Shown in pieces: positions 47,593 to 58,936 of a stretch of 64,000 nt of DNA. The translations under genes and the position numbers were made by a program. This DNA is from Hyaloperonospora brassicae. Taxonomy: Eukaryota > Oomycota > Peronosporomycetes > Peronosporales > Peronosporaceae. The notes below the pieces were generated by a model that saw only the letters and a list, made by a program, of their open reading frames with translations, did not search any database and had not been told where the DNA came from. The stretch is taken from positions 1-64,000 of the forward strand of contig CANTFL010001187.1 of assembly GCA_947650285.1 (NCBI GenBank), given 5' to 3'. Every line of letters starts with the position of its first letter. Position 1 is the first letter of the stretch.

Positions 47593-49018
47593 TTGTATAA
47601 GGATTTGATCGAATTCAGGGATGTGTTCCCTGAATCCGTACCTTGCGAGTTGCCTAAGGACAAAGGCACTCGACACGAGATCGAGCTCAAACCGGGCTCG
47701 AAATACTGTGTCATGAAGCAGTGGCCACTGCCTCGTGAACAAGTGATAGCGATCGACAAGTTCTTTGCCGATCGCTTAGCAGCGGGCCATGTGAGGTATT
47801 CAACTTCCCCTCACAGCTCTCCGACCTTCTGTGTGCGAAAGGCCACATGAGGATGGCGGATAGTGCACGCGTTCAACAAGTTGAAAGCTGCAACGGTACC
47901 GGCTCAGACGCCGATACCGAGGAAGGACGTAATCATAGATGGTATGTCAAAGAGTACCATCTTTTCGTCCATGGATCTGATGGATGGATTCTATCAGATC
48001 CTGATGCGTGAACGGGACGTCCCGTTCACGGCAGTGAGTACCCCCAGCGGGATGCTGTGGGAGTGGCTAGTGATGCCACAGGGGCTGAGTAATGCCCCTG
48101 CAACGTTCAACCGATGTGTCGCAAATCTGTTGAGACCGGTGCGAGACTTCGCACCGAGTTACTTCGACGATGTGTTCGTCCATAGTCGGGCTATGGACGG
48201 AAAGACGGACGTTGAAGTTCAAAGAACTCACGTTCGTCAAGTCCTTCGACTTATGCTCAAGCATAAGTTGTACTCCAACCTCAAGAAGTGTATATTCGCG
48301 GCTAGCGAAATACCACTTCTTGGGTGCATCGTGGGTAAACACGGCGTACGCCCTGATCCCGAAAAGATCAAGGCGATCACCGACTGGCCAGTGCCAGTCG
48401 ATGTCAAGGGACTTCGGAAGTTCCTTGGTTTAGCGGCGTACTTGCACAAGTACTCTCGCAACTACGCCGAGATGACGGTACATCTTTCTTGGTTACTCAA
48501 GAAAAATGTCAAGTGGTCATGGAACGCTGAGTGCCAGCGTTCCTTTGAAGGTATCAAGCAAATCTTGATGCAATCGCCGATCTTGGAAATTGCAGATCAG
48601 GACAGACCATTTCATGTGGTCTGTGACGCCAGCGATTTTGCAATCGGCTGTGCGTTAATGCAGTTCGATGCAGATGGCGCAGAACGCGTCATCTGTTATC
48701 AGTCGCGTCAGATGCAAGCAGCTGAGCGTAATTACCCAGTGCATGACAAGGAACTCCTTGCCATGAAATACGCACTGGCTAAGTTTCGCGTCTATGTCTT
48801 GGAGATAGACCGTTTGTTGTCTATACGGACCATGTGTCATTACGCACGGTCGTAAACAGCCCACACCTCTAGCAAAAAATGGCGAGGTGGCTGTCTTTCT
48901 TCGCGGAGTATAACTTCTCCGTGAAGTATAAACCAGGACGACTAAACGTCGTCGCTAATGCGCTATCGCGCCGGCCCGATTTCGAGCCGGACGCACAATT
49001 CAACAGTGAGGATAAGCC
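47593..49018 (+). pseudogene. Reverse transcriptase and RNase H of A2, broken
   Basis: RT from LYKDLIEF to a TGA at 47848-47850 (GGA expected, same stop in A3), then open through YFDD (48160-48171) to RNase H (HVVCDASDFAIGC, HDKE). The base loss after FRVY shared with A1 ends the frame at 48855. Confidence 0.92.
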
Positions 49019-50542
49019 CACTGTTGCGGCACTGTAAGTCAGTGTCCCGTCGTCAAGTAAAGTTGACGACGTACGAAAGGAACATGCGGACGGTAAGAAT
49101 CTTCTGCGATTGATGGATCATCTGGTGAATCCATCCAGTAAATCCATGAGGGATTTACCGGCTTTGTACCGATCCTCATCACACCGGTATAGTACACGCA
49201 ACGGATTGCTGTACTATACAGCTGTTGCCGACGAGACGCCTCGTGTCGTCGTACCCGCTCATCATGATTTGCGTTTACGCATCATGTATGCGTGTCACGA
49301 TGCCCCAACAAGCGGCCATCGTGGTAGAGAAAAGACTTACCTCACGGTAAGTCGTGACTTTTACTGGCCCCGCCAGTATCAGTTTATACGCAAGTACATA
49401 CGTGCTTGCGAGGTTTGTCAACGGGTGAAGCCTAGTCCTTCATCCCGTGCGCCATTGCAGCCTCTGCCTGTTCCGACAGAGTGCTGGCAGTCCGTATCAA
49501 TAGACTTCGTCTTCGGGTTTCCCGAAGACGCTCACAAGAATAATGGCATTCTTGTGTTCGTTGATCGGTTCAGCAAGATGGTGCATCTTGCTGCAGTGCC
49601 CGAGTCGATCAAGGCTCAAGGTTGTGATCGTGTCTTTCTTAACACGGTCTTTAGACTCCACGGGTTACCCCGTGAACTCGTATCCGACCGTGACCCTCGG
49701 TCCACGGAGGCATTTTGGCAAACCGTGTTCCGTTCTCTTGGAACACGGTTGACGATGTCCACTTCTGACCATCCTGAAACAGATGGTCTGACGGAACGTG
49801 CGAACCGTGTCCTCGAAGAGATCCTTCGAGGATATGTCCACTCGATTCCGAGTTGGAGCGAATTCCTATACATGGTGAAATTCGCCATCAATAATTCGGT
49901 GCATGCTTCAACACAGCACACATCGTTTTACGTGAATGGCCTACGCCATCCACGAGTGCCCACCCTTCTAGAGTGTGACTCTTGGATAAGGGGGGATGGA
50001 CTCGCTCGAGCAAAAACCGTTTTGGCTCTTGCTCATCACGTGTCGACGCTAACGTCGTCACGTATGATGCCGATGTCGATCAAGTCGACATCGATGAAGA
50101 AGATCATCTCAATAATAGCGACGACGCTATTATTGACTCGGATGATGATGACGATGCTGGTATATTCAGCATCGCCAACGATTATGTCAGCGAGGAAAAT
50201 GACAACCTCGCTGAAGAAGAGAACAATCTCTTAGCAGTGCGCACGAAGCGCACTGAAAGACAAAACAAAGAGTCAGCAGAGAACTTCCTGCTGACTTGAA
50301 AAGAGGTAGTTAGTTTCGTTCAGGACTCCATCGCAAATGCGGTGGACCGTCAGAAACGGAACGCAGACAAGAATGGAAGAGCAAATGTTCTTTCATTTAA
50401 AGTTAACGACCTAGTACTACTGTCTACGGTAAACTTACCTGGACATGCAGTCACTAGTGTCGGCAGTAGTAAACTACTGCCGAAATACATTGGGCCATTT
50501 CGAGTGTTGCATCGCAAATGCAATGCATACACACTCGAATAG
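49019..50542 (+). pseudogene. Integrase of A2 with acidic linker and GPY/F
   Basis: The open part 49110-50234 keeps HHCC (CEVCQ) and all three catalytic acids (SIDFVF, SDRDPR, TERANRVLEE). A G-run difference near 49990 shifts the frame, and the Asp/Glu linker and GPY/F module (50342-50542) are read in another frame. The same TAG as in A1 and A3 stops pol at 50540-50542. Confidence 0.9.
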
Positions 50543-51214
50543 CCACGTAGGATGCGCACGCATCCTTTGATTTACGTGGGGCGACTCAGACCGTACTGTC
50601 AGTACGAGCCTTCTTCTTCCGATGAAGATAGCCCCCACGATCAAGAACATCCATCAAGTTCTTGCGTTCGCGCTCCAGACGATCCGTCTGGTCGCGCAGA
50701 TATGATACCTCGGAACTCAACCGAGATATCTCCCCGCGAGCTGTCGTTAGCTCGCCGGAAAGGGAGCGGACATCCCGCTCGACCTGAAGCTGCGCTGTGG
50801 CGTAATCGGCGCGGTATCTCGCCCGATCAGCCTCGTGACCGTTGCGGTTCTTCCGCACGGTATCAGTCAAAGCGTAGCGTCGGTCGCGCTCGTGCTTCAA
50901 GTCATCGCGCAATTCATCGATTGCGCGATCCATCTCGTAAGGGTCAAGATGGTGGGCCTGGGGTTCTGGAGGAGGTCTTTCCTCCTCCACCACATCCTTT
51001 GGTGGATGCTCAAGGTGATCAACGCTTTCAGGTGGAGCGTATCTTGAATCACCGTGACGATTCAGGATCAAGGACGAGCTACCTCGTCCAGTGGCGGGGG
51101 TATCCACCCTCTTGGAACAGCTGGGAGCCCCGCTCTCAGCTGTTGATGGACGTTGAAGGTCTCGTCCGTCAGTATGACGAGACTCATCCGATGAGTCCTG
51201 TGGCCCATCGGTAA
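50543..51214 (+). pseudogene. Chromodomain tail of pol, A2
   Basis: Resumes after the TAG with [15 protein letters not shown] and ends with the chromodomain ([33 protein letters not shown]) at TAA 51212-51214. Open throughout, so only the upstream TAG cuts it off. It overlaps the antisense gene over nearly its whole length. Confidence 0.85.
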
Positions 51215-52196
51215 ACACGCGCCTTAGGCGTTTGTAGACGGATTGCAAGTTTGCAATCGCGTCACGCATCTCAGCCGAGATGTGTGCCCTTCCCCAGGGC
51301 GAACTTAGGGAATACACGTCCCTATGTGCACGCTGCGAGTTGTCAGCACAACTCGCACAAGGGTCTCCCCATGTGAGGCAAGGAATGTCTGTCTCACTCG
51401 ATAAACAGTGCAACCGGTACCTGGCACCGGTTGGTGTTCGCTTTTCGAACCTGAGGAGTGTCGTCTCAAGTTTCTTGAGCCACCCTTCTCGTCCAAAAGT
51501 CTTTACGTTTTGGACAAACGCGTTCCACGCAGCCAAAAGCGATGTTTTGTCACGCTTTTGGTTGCTGTTGTACCATCGATGTCTAAGAAAGACATCGAGA
51601 TAAAAATCTTCTTCAGCGTGACAGTTCTTCGCGCTGGAACTCAAGCTGTGAAGCTCAGTCGCATCGAATAAGGGTATTCGATGGTGTTGGCCTGCCTTGT
51701 GAGTAAAGCTATTGATGAGCTGCTCGGGCAAGCGCCACGGCTTGAGCTCACCACGCTTCACAGTGGTACCTCTGTCGGTACCACGATTGTCAGAATGACG
51801 ATGGGTTGCACCATCGTCATCACGCTCGTGCGAAGACGCACGAGCCGGCGGCGGTAAGGAGTAATTTACCTCACCACTCTGATCACCTTCATCATCACTG
51901 CCGAACAGACTGTGCTGCAAATCACGAGTCCGTTCGTTCGGCAGTGGCCTTGGCGAACACTGAGGCGTCGCCGGTGAGCGAGACGCCTCTGGCGCATTGC
52001 CCGAGTCAGACACGTCTGACTCGCCAGAGTAGATGACCTCAACATCGGGGTCATCATGCGCACGCGGTGATGTGCCGCGTGCACCTGCAGCACTTGTTGC
52101 TGCAGGCGAAGAAGGAGCAGCAGACGACGAATCGTCTGCTGCAGAGGCTGGCACAGCACCAGGCTGTGTAGGTCTTGAGTCAATTCGCATAGACAT
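50586..52196 (-). CDS. Antisense accessory protein of chromovirus family A (intact copy)
   Basis: A 536-codon uninterrupted frame opposite to pol, from ATG 52196 (133 bp inside the 3' LTR) to TGA 50586. Residues 1-130 are Ala/Ser/Pro-rich with an acidic patch ([15 protein letters not shown], 52-66). Residues 195-330 form the most conserved block between copies ([35 protein letters not shown]) with a possible metal site C264, C273, C280, C283. Residues about 420-520 are a long coiled coil, and the end is basic (HRKKKAR, 525-531), a likely nuclear signal. The sense strand from 51215 to the PPT has no substantial ORF. Function unknown; position and coiled-coil/basic plan resemble antisense regulators of retroelements. 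Confidence 0.75.
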   Translation of the reverse strand: MSMRIDSRPTQPGAVPASAADDSSSAAPSSPAATSAAGARGTSPRAHDDPDVEVIYSGESDVSDSGNAPEASRSPATPQCSPRPLPNERTRDLQHSLFGSDDEGDQSGEVNYSLPPPARASSHERDDDGATHRHSDNRGTDRGTTVKRGELKPWRLPEQLINSFTHKAGQHHRIPLFDATELHSLSSSAKNCHAEEDFYLDVFLRHRWYNSNQKRDKTSLLAAWNAFVQNVKTFGREGWLKKLETTLLRFEKRTPTGARYRLHCLSSETDIPCLTWGDPCASCADNSQRAHRDVYSLSSPWGRAHISAEMRDAIANLQSVYKRLRRVFTDGPQDSSDESRHTDGRDLQRPSTAESGAPSCSKRVDTPATGRGSSSLILNRHGDSRYAPPESVDHLEHPPKDVVEEERPPPEPQAHHLDPYEMDRAIDELRDDLKHERDRRYALTDTVRKNRNGHEADRARYRADYATAQLQVERDVRSLSGELTTARGEISRLSSEVSYLRDQTDRLERERKNLMDVLDRGGYLHRKKKARTDSTV

Positions 52197-52290
52197 GTTA
52201 AGTATGCGAGGTCAAGCGGAAAGTGAATGGAACGGACCCAACAAGTGCTCCCTGTCCCAATGGTGGCCAACTGGTGGCCTCCATATTTTC

Positions 52291-52311
52291 GATAGTCACA
52301 CGGTGACTATC
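52291..52311. promoter_or_regulatory. Conserved hairpin upstream of the antisense start, A2
   Basis: GATAGTCAC/GTGACTATC with loop ACG, conserved in position in all three A elements. Confidence 0.5.
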
Positions 52312-52315
52312 AGTT

Positions 52316-52328
52316 AAGGGGGGGGTGA
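52316..52328 (+). promoter_or_regulatory. Polypurine tract of A2
   Basis: AAGGGGGGGGTGA abuts the 3' LTR. Its composition differs from A1 and A3 (GGGGAGGGTGA) although the following LTR matches A3. Confidence 0.75.
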
Positions 52329-52720
52329 TGTAACGGGGCAGCCCGTTACATGGAATTGTCTCTTTAAAGAAACTATGACAATAAAGAATATTAAGTTGAA
52401 TATTCTTTGGACAATATCACCGATAGTGGTGATATTGGTGAAGCGACCAAAGGGTCTGCTCATTGGTTGATCTCTTGACGATATCAACCCACCAATCGCC
52501 GCAGGACGCGCGCAATGAGTGGTGACGAGACGTCACCATACACTCAGTAAGATTAGTAAAATTAAGTCAGGTTAAACAGAGAGACAGTAACAAAAGACTT
52601 AATTATATTAATTCAACGGTTTCTCTTTTACCTTATCTACGCTTCCTCGTTTGCCTCGTGTACGCCTGTCGGGCGCACCAAGACCCTTGCGTTTAGTCCA
52701 CGCAAGGGTGTGCCCCGTTA
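52329..52720 (+). repeat. 3' LTR of A2, last two bases missing
   Basis: Identical by eye to the A3 LTR (56763-57156, inverted) up to CCCCGTTA, then AATTTT instead of CA plus a target duplication. It lacks the TAGTCAAAAG form of the 5' LTR. Confidence 0.93.
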
Positions 52721-54592
52721 AATTTTGTGCCGCACGCTGCATTGTCTTTCGTAGCACGCGCAGCGGAGAAAATGCATTCCTACTTTTAACCTTGGCCCCA
52801 TTAAGTGGGACTTCCCGTCCAAGGAAAGAAGGGAAGAAGACTGACTGGCTCTCAGGAGATCTCCGTTTCTGTCCGTTGTTGCTCAAAGAGCCTAGATTGG
52901 GAAGTCGGCACTCGCGAGGAATAGTGGTGTCTCACAATCATGACTGTAGGTTCACTCAGGATTTGCTCAGGGACGGGCGTGTCGTACAACTTCTTCACTT
53001 TGGGTCTACTGAAACGAATGGATTGATCTATGCACCGGCGCCGATGATCGGCTTGACCTGCTCGCATCGTAGTCATCCAAGTGCGTCATGAATTCAACGT
53101 GCCAGTTGTGACCATTCCATCCACCTTCCGTAGTCCAATGCAACGGCTTGTGCATTCCGTCCGTCTACCTGCGTGCTGGGGTTGTTGGACCTATCCTACA
53201 CTCATTCTCGTTTGAGGGTACGAATGATGGCGCTGGTAGCCGAGGTCTGTCGAAAAGATAGCCAGCTGTCCATCGGTGCGATAAGAGACAGTGATGGTTA
53301 AGAGAAACACCCGTTCCGGTCAGCCTGGGGTACTTTTATTGAGGCCATATTGTCGTACCGCTTCGTACATATACCATGTGCCGCACGCCTTGCGACGATT
53401 GAGCTAGAGAGTGACTCGGCTAGAGCCTGCGGGTGGTTCGTGGCTTGGTGCGATGATACTGTTTGCCAGCATCATCATCAAAGTTTTCGCGTCTGCCTAC
53501 CTCGAGTAAACGTTGAATCGATTCACCTCTTAGAGCTGGTAGCATTCGTTGCAGTCCTATCCCTAGAATCTTTGCGCGTACCTTACAACCAGCTGGCAGC
53601 AGCGACATCAGCAGACAGTCTAGCGCATCCACCGGATCTCCCTTCTTTCCTGATCGTGGAACGCAGTTTCTGACGACCACAATGGCCTGTTTACTCCTCG
53701 CAAGGTTAAAATTTTCATCCCATCACCAGACCGACATCAGTTGGGCAGACGTATCCCTCAAATTGACACGAGTGCTCGCATTGCGCTTGGTAACACAGGC
53801 AAAGGCTCTATCGATGCGTCGCACGGAATACCGGCGACTACATGCGGATACAGGGCGTTTTCGTGGTTGGTAGCTACATCGAAACGATAGTCATGAACCC
53901 TCACTTGAAAAGGAGAATAAAGCGACCACCGGCGACCATTCTGATGCGAACGTTTCGGCAAGATTCGTTGCTTTTGACGCGCGTTGTCATGCTTGTTGAC
54001 TATAGTAGTCGCTCTTTGATATTCGTTTCCAATCCTACCCTGTTGGAAGGGGCTACAGACCGTTCAAGGTACTGCCGTCGTCCGACCAGGTGCTGCTGGC
54101 GTCCATCTTTGGCCGCGTTTGTCCATAAGTCAGACTGATTTAAACGGTACACAGATAGGGTTGATTGTGTCTCACGACTGCACCGATCACGACTTTAATT
54201 CCTGCGACTGCGCTCGATCTTGTGTCGCAAGAGGGCTGCACCGTCTTATCATTGGGTCACAAGGGGCTTCACCTCCTTCTCTTCCGTCAGAAGAGGACCT
54301 AGCCCCATTTGGGACAAAAGGTCTGCGCAGTCGTATCCAGTAGAAGCCAGATGCGTTGCCTGGTTATGCAATGCCTACATCGAGCCGCGTCGAGCCGTGT
54401 CATAAGGCCTCATGAGGTAGCATTCCAAGCCACGCGTCGTCTTCTCCCTTATCGGCAGTTGTCAAAGGTGTCGAAAAGATCTCAGCTTTTCAATGGCTCA
54501 CGTGCCTGTACCGATCGAGTGTCCAGGTTTCTCTCATTTTGCAATTCGCATCAGCGACATCAAGTCTACTCCCGACACACCCTCTAACGAAG
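52721..54592. other. Low-copy DNA upstream of the RXLR gene
   Basis: No recognisable gene. Frames of 60-150 codons occur on both strands but with no domain. It holds the upstream region of the effector gene; no promoter motif stands out. Confidence 0.45.
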
Positions 54593-55048
54593 ATGCACGC
54601 GCCAGGCAAGCTGGAACTCACTGTAGCAGTCGCGGCCTATCTCCTCGGGGGCGCAATTTCCACGACGGCGGCTTCGACGCTCCGTGTGCGCTCTCCTTTC
54701 GACGATCGCATAATCGAAGGCACTCGGTCCCTGCGAGCGTCGCATTCTGTCAAGTGGAATCCCAAACTCGAAGAAAGGGCGGGGAAGCAGGAGGTGGTAG
54801 TCGGGCTGGAGTCACTGATAGAAGCCCACGGTCACGAGGGAGATATTTTGCAGTATGTGCATTATCTTGCCACGCAAAACCCTATTAATAGGAATGCCGC
54901 GTTTGAAAAATGGTTGCCGATAGTTGGAGATGCCAAGAATCTCAAAAAAATACTCAAGGATAGTGGGCACAATCTCGACAGAGGCGGGAACGCTTTCAAT
55001 ATTCTGACGCAGTACAAGGCATTTCGTGCAAACCATTTCAAGACATAG
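54593..55048 (+). CDS. Secreted RXLR-dEER effector candidate
   Basis: A 151-residue intronless gene. ATG 54593 is chosen because it is followed directly by a signal peptide (residues 1 to about 27, ending ISTTAA). R45-S-L-R48 and E60-E-R62 form a canonical RXLR-dEER leader, used by oomycetes to deliver proteins into plant cells. The C-terminal part (about 70-151) has one WY-module-like pattern: W107 in AFEKWLPIV and Y141 in ILTQYKAF, with the LKKIL helix between. No further domain and no host target can be read from sequence. It sits in a 4-kb island between inverted chromoviruses. Confidence 0.88.
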   Translation: MHAPGKLELTVAVAAYLLGGAISTTAASTLRVRSPFDDRIIEGTRSLRASHSVKWNPKLEERAGKQEVVVGLESLIEAHGHEGDILQYVHYLATQNPINRNAAFEKWLPIVGDAKNLKKILKDSGHNLDRGGNAFNILTQYKAFRANHFKT

Positions 55049-55389
55049 CGGTAAATAGGTGTAGTGTAGAGAGCTCCATTAATCTTTCGAAGTATGACAC
55101 TTTTGCCCTGATCACTTTCTTTTCGCTTTCATAAAGTACTGAGTCTCGCTACAGACCTTCTCCATTCACTTGCAAGTGGTCATCGTATTTAAAGCTTACA
55201 CTCATCTTCGTCGTACGCGAAGCAAAAGCTTTCGTCACTTCAGTGTGTCGAACCGCGATGATGCAAGTGTAGCTGCTGCTAGGAAAAGCCCCAGTAGCAG
55301 TCATCAAAGAGTAGTATAACCGACACTAAACGACACTCGGCGAGAGCAATTGCGACGCTGACTATGGTTTCTAATGAGGAAGGCTCGCG
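55049..55389. other. 3' flank of the RXLR gene
   Basis: No further gene is seen. The effector transcript end is probably here but no clear signal is visible. The B-type pol fragment begins just downstream. Confidence 0.5.
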
Positions 55390-56762
55390 TACACGTCAAC
55401 GTATCTGGATGTATGTAAGGTCTACAACCACACTGACATCATGTGTAATCAGCCCATCATCTACCCCATCTCGCGGAGTTATACTAGCTGCGAGAGCGCC
55501 TATTATTTCATCCTTCCCTTTGTTACATATCTTGACCTCCAGTGTCCAATTCGATAGCAGCGCAGCCCATCTTATCAGTCTCCCTTTGAGGCCAGGAGAT
55601 TGAATTAGCCCAGCTAATGTCGAATATCGAGTGAGCACTCTGATCTCTCGGGATACTATCATGGTGTAGCACACTTCCAAGATTCAAAGTAGGGCTAAAA
55701 CCCCTTTCTCCACCATACCATGATTAACTTCATTCGGCTTCAGTGTGCGACTCGTGAATGTCACCGGCCAGTATACGCCGTCATATTATTTCATTAGAGA
55801 TGCCGATACTGCCCACTTACTAGCATATACCACGATCACTGGAAGTCGATCATGATCGAAATGTTTGAGGATCGGGGTTGTAGCGATCTTGGCCTTCAGC
55901 AAAGTGAATGAAATGGCGGCCCTTTCCCACCGAGATCGCTCATTTGGATCATGCTCACCTCCTTGTAATGTGGTATCGCAACTTCCCGCCATATCATCAC
56001 GATCTCTTATATGGCTCATCTCGAAAAAATCCGCCTCTCGTAACTCGTACAATACAGATGCATGTTCTGCAAGATCTTCTATAAAACGACTGCAGTAGTT
56101 CAAGCTACCCAGAAACGATTGCATGGATCGCAAAGTTGTGGGAAAAGGAATTTTGACCAGCGATCCTAGATCTTTAGGATTGGCCTCCAACCCAGCGAAT
56201 GATACCTGATGACCTAAGTAATCCACTTTACGCTGTCCCTAAAAACTCTTGGTCAGACTGATCGACAGATTCCATCGATCACATGCTGTCAATAATCGTT
56301 CGACTTTGTCGTACAAAGACATTCATGACGTATCCGGGATCAATGTATCGTCAATATAAGATCGCTTGCCCAGCACGGACGGCGCTTGATCCGTTTCCCG
56401 GCTCTCCCTCAGTAAACACATCAGTTTACTTAGAATGATCCATTGCCACCACATCCTTATTTGCGCAGATCTTGGGATACCCATATAGAGCATTATCAAT
56501 CTAAGCTGATAAATCTGTGGGGCGTTCTTCAATCCAAAAGGTAGTCGCAACCATTCAAATAGACCTAGCGGCGTGATAAAAGCAAAGATCGATCTTGCTC
56601 TATCGGTCATCTCTACCACCCAAAATCCACTCGCCATGTCCAGCTAACAATACCACATTGAAGTGTCCATGTTCTGCAACAATTCACTGATTAGTGGAAT
56701 AAAGTACACCATCAGCTGTGTTAGCTGATTAACCCGTCGATAGTCGATACACAGTCGGATAT
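55390..56762 (-). pseudogene. Family B reverse transcriptase and RNase H, interrupted by A3
   Basis: The minus strand reads IRLCIDYRRVNQLTQLMVYF, LDMASGFWVVEMTDRARSIF, FEWLRLPFGLKNAPQIYQ, YIDD near 56350, then MDYLGHQVSFAGLEANPKDL and FLGSLNYCSRFIEDLAEHAS. RNase H-like sequence follows (VIVVYASKWAVSASL, LLRILEVCYTMIV), to about 55390. Stops (for example near 56645) and shifts are present. A3 cuts the RT at 56763. Confidence 0.88.
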
Positions 56763-57156
56763 TGTAACGGGGCACACCCTTGCGTGGACTAAACGCAAGG
56801 GTCTTGGTGCGCCCGACAGGCGTACACGAGGCAAACGAGGAAGCGTAGATAAGGTAAAAGAGAAACCGTTGAATTAATATAATTAAGTCTTTTGTTACTG
56901 TCTCTCTGTTTAACCTGACTTAATTTTACTAATCTTACTGAGTGTATGGTGACGTCTCGTCACCACTCATTGCGCGCGTCCTGCGGCGATTGGTGGGTTG
57001 ATATCGTCAAGAGATCAACCAATGAGCAGACCCTTTGGTCGCTTCACCAATATCACCACTATCGGTGATATTGTCCAAAGAATATTCAACTTAATATTCT
57101 TTATTGTCATAGTTTCTTTAAAGAGACAATTCCATGTAACGGGCTGCCCCGTTACA
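56763..57156 (-). repeat. 3' LTR of A3
   Basis: 394 bp, TGTAACGGGG to CCCCGTTACA on minus. Same subtype as the 3' LTR of A2, without visible difference. Confidence 0.95.
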
Positions 57157-57172
57157 TCACCCTCCCCGTAAC
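57157..57172 (-). promoter_or_regulatory. Polypurine tract of A3
   Basis: GTTACGGGGAGGGTGA on minus, directly before the 3' LTR; same core as A1. Confidence 0.75.
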
Positions 57173-57173
57173 T

Positions 57174-57194
57174 GATAGTCACCGTGTGACTATC
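57174..57194. promoter_or_regulatory. Conserved hairpin upstream of the antisense start, A3
   Basis: GATAGTCAC/GTGACTATC with a 3-nt loop, matching A1 and A2 in position. Confidence 0.5.
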
Positions 57195-57288
57195 GAAAAT
57201 ATGGAGGCCACCAGTTGGCCACCATTGGTACAGGGAGCACTTGTTGGGTCCGTTCCATTCACTTTCCGCTTGACCTCGCATACTTAAC

Positions 57289-58893
57289 ATGTCTATGCGA
57301 AGTGACTCAAGACCTACACAGCCTGGTGCTGTGCCAGCCTCTGCGGCAGACGATTCGTCGTTTGCTGCTCCTTCTTCGCCTGCAGCAACAGGTGCTGCAG
57401 GTGCACGCGGCACATCACCGTGTGCGCATGATGACCTCGACGTTGAGGTCATCTACTCTGGCGAGTCAGACGTTTCTGACTCGGGCAATGCGCCAGAGGC
57501 GTCTCGCTCACCGGCGACGCCTCAGTGTTCGCCAAGGCCACTGCCGAACGAACGGACTCGTGATTTGCATCACAGTCTGTTCGGCAGTGATGACGAATCG
57601 GGTGATGAGTATGTTGCTCATCACCGCAATCAGCTCGTCCTCCTTCGCACGGGCGACATGACGATGGTGCAAACCCATCGTCATTCTGACAATCGTGGTA
57701 CCGACAAGGATACCACTGTGAAGCGTGATGAGCTCAAGCCGTGGCGTTTGCCTGAACGGCTCATCAATAGCTTTACTCACAAGGCAGGCCAACACCATCG
57801 AATACCCTTATTCGATGCGACTGAGCTTCACTGCTTGAGTTCCAGCGCGAGCAACTTTCGCGCTGAAGAAGATTTTTATCTCGATGTCTTCCTTAGACAT
57901 CGATGGTACAACAGCAACCAAAAGCGTGACAAAGCATCGCTTTTGGCTGCGTGGAACGCGTTTGTCCAAAACGTAAAGACTTTTGGACGAGAAGGGTGGC
58001 TCAAGAAACTTGAGACGACACGCCTCAGGTTCGAAAAGAGAACACCAACCGGTGCCAGGTACCGGTTGCACTGTTTATCGAGTGAGACAGACATTCCTTG
58101 CCTCACATGGGGAGACCCTTGTGCGAGTTGTGCTGACAACTCGCAGCGTGCACATAGGGACGTGTATTCCCTAAGTTCGCCCTGGGGAAGGGCACACATC
58201 TCGGCTGAGATGCGTGACGCGATTGCAAACTTGCAATCCGTCCACAAACGCCTAAGGCGCGTGTTTACCGATGGGCCACAGGACTCATCGGATGGGTCTC
58301 GTCATAATGACGGACGAGACCTTCAACGTCCATCAACAGCTGAGAGCGGGGCTCCCAGCTGTTCCAAGAGGGTGGATACCCCCGCCACTGGACGAGGTAT
58401 CTAGTCCTTGATCCTGAATCGTCACGGTGATTCAAGATACGCTTCACTAGAAAGCGTTGACCACCGGGAGCATCCACCAAAGGATGTGGTGGAGGAGGAA
58501 AGACCTCCTCCAGATGATTCGATTCACCATCTTGACCCTTACGAGATGGATCGCGCAATCGATGAATTGCGCGATGACTTGAAGCACGAGCGTGACCGAC
58601 GCTACGCTTTGACCGATATCGTGCGGAAGAACCGCAACGGTCACGAGGCTGATCGGGCGAGATACCGCGCCGATTACGCCACAGCGCAGCTTCAGGTCGA
58701 GCGGGATGTCCGCTCCTGATCCGGCGAGCTGGCGACAGCTCGCGGGGAGATATCTCGGTTGAGTTCCGAGGTATCATATCTGCGCTACCAGACGGATCGT
58801 CTGGAGCGCGAACGCAAGAACTTGATGGATGTTCTTGATCGTGGGGGCTATCTTCATCGGAAGAAGAAGGCTCGTACTGACAGTACGGTCTGA
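57289..58893 (+). pseudogene. Antisense gene of A3, interrupted
   Basis: ATG 57289, open for 371 codons to a TAG at 58402-58404, then in frame to the TGA at 58717-58719 shared with A1, then to the natural end at 58893. The block equal to residues 195-330 of the A2 protein is well kept. A stretch near codons 100-125 differs completely from A1 and A2 (SGDEYVAHHRNQLVLLRTGD), consistent with a local frameshift pair. Confidence 0.75.
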
Positions 58894-58935
58894 GTCGCCC
58901 CACGTAAATCAAAGGATGCGTGCGCATCCTACGTG
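58265..58935 (-). pseudogene. Chromodomain tail of pol, A3
   Basis: Follows the shared [18 protein letters not shown] at the start and the chromodomain ([14 protein letters not shown]) at the end, open throughout. It overlaps the antisense gene. Confidence 0.85.
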
Positions 58936-58936
58936 G

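Larger units (their letters stand above)
44730..52720 (+). mobile_element. A2: mosaic family A chromovirus, inactive
   Basis: 5' LTR 44730-45122 and 3' LTR 52329-52720 enclose a complete Ty3 set. The two LTRs are of different subtypes: the 5' one resembles A1, the 3' one is identical by eye to that of A3. The 5' flank is GTACG, but nothing like it follows the 3' LTR, which also lacks its final CA. A recombinant or converted element is the simplest reading. It carries the only intact antisense gene in the window. Confidence 0.93.

Noticed and set aside
48067..48342. Antisense frames of about 90 codons inside RT, repeated in A1-A3
   Set aside because: Shadows of conserved RT coding, helped by the dense local inverted repeats. 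Unlike the 3' antisense gene, they lie wholly within sense coding sequence.
53350..54343. Several overlapping frames of 70-107 codons upstream of the RXLR gene
   Set aside because: No domain, no agreement between frames and no splice pattern that joins them sensibly.
54539..54592. Upstream extension of the RXLR reading frame
   Set aside because: The frame is open but begins without ATG, and the added residues would place the signal peptide internally. ATG 54593 is the sensible start.
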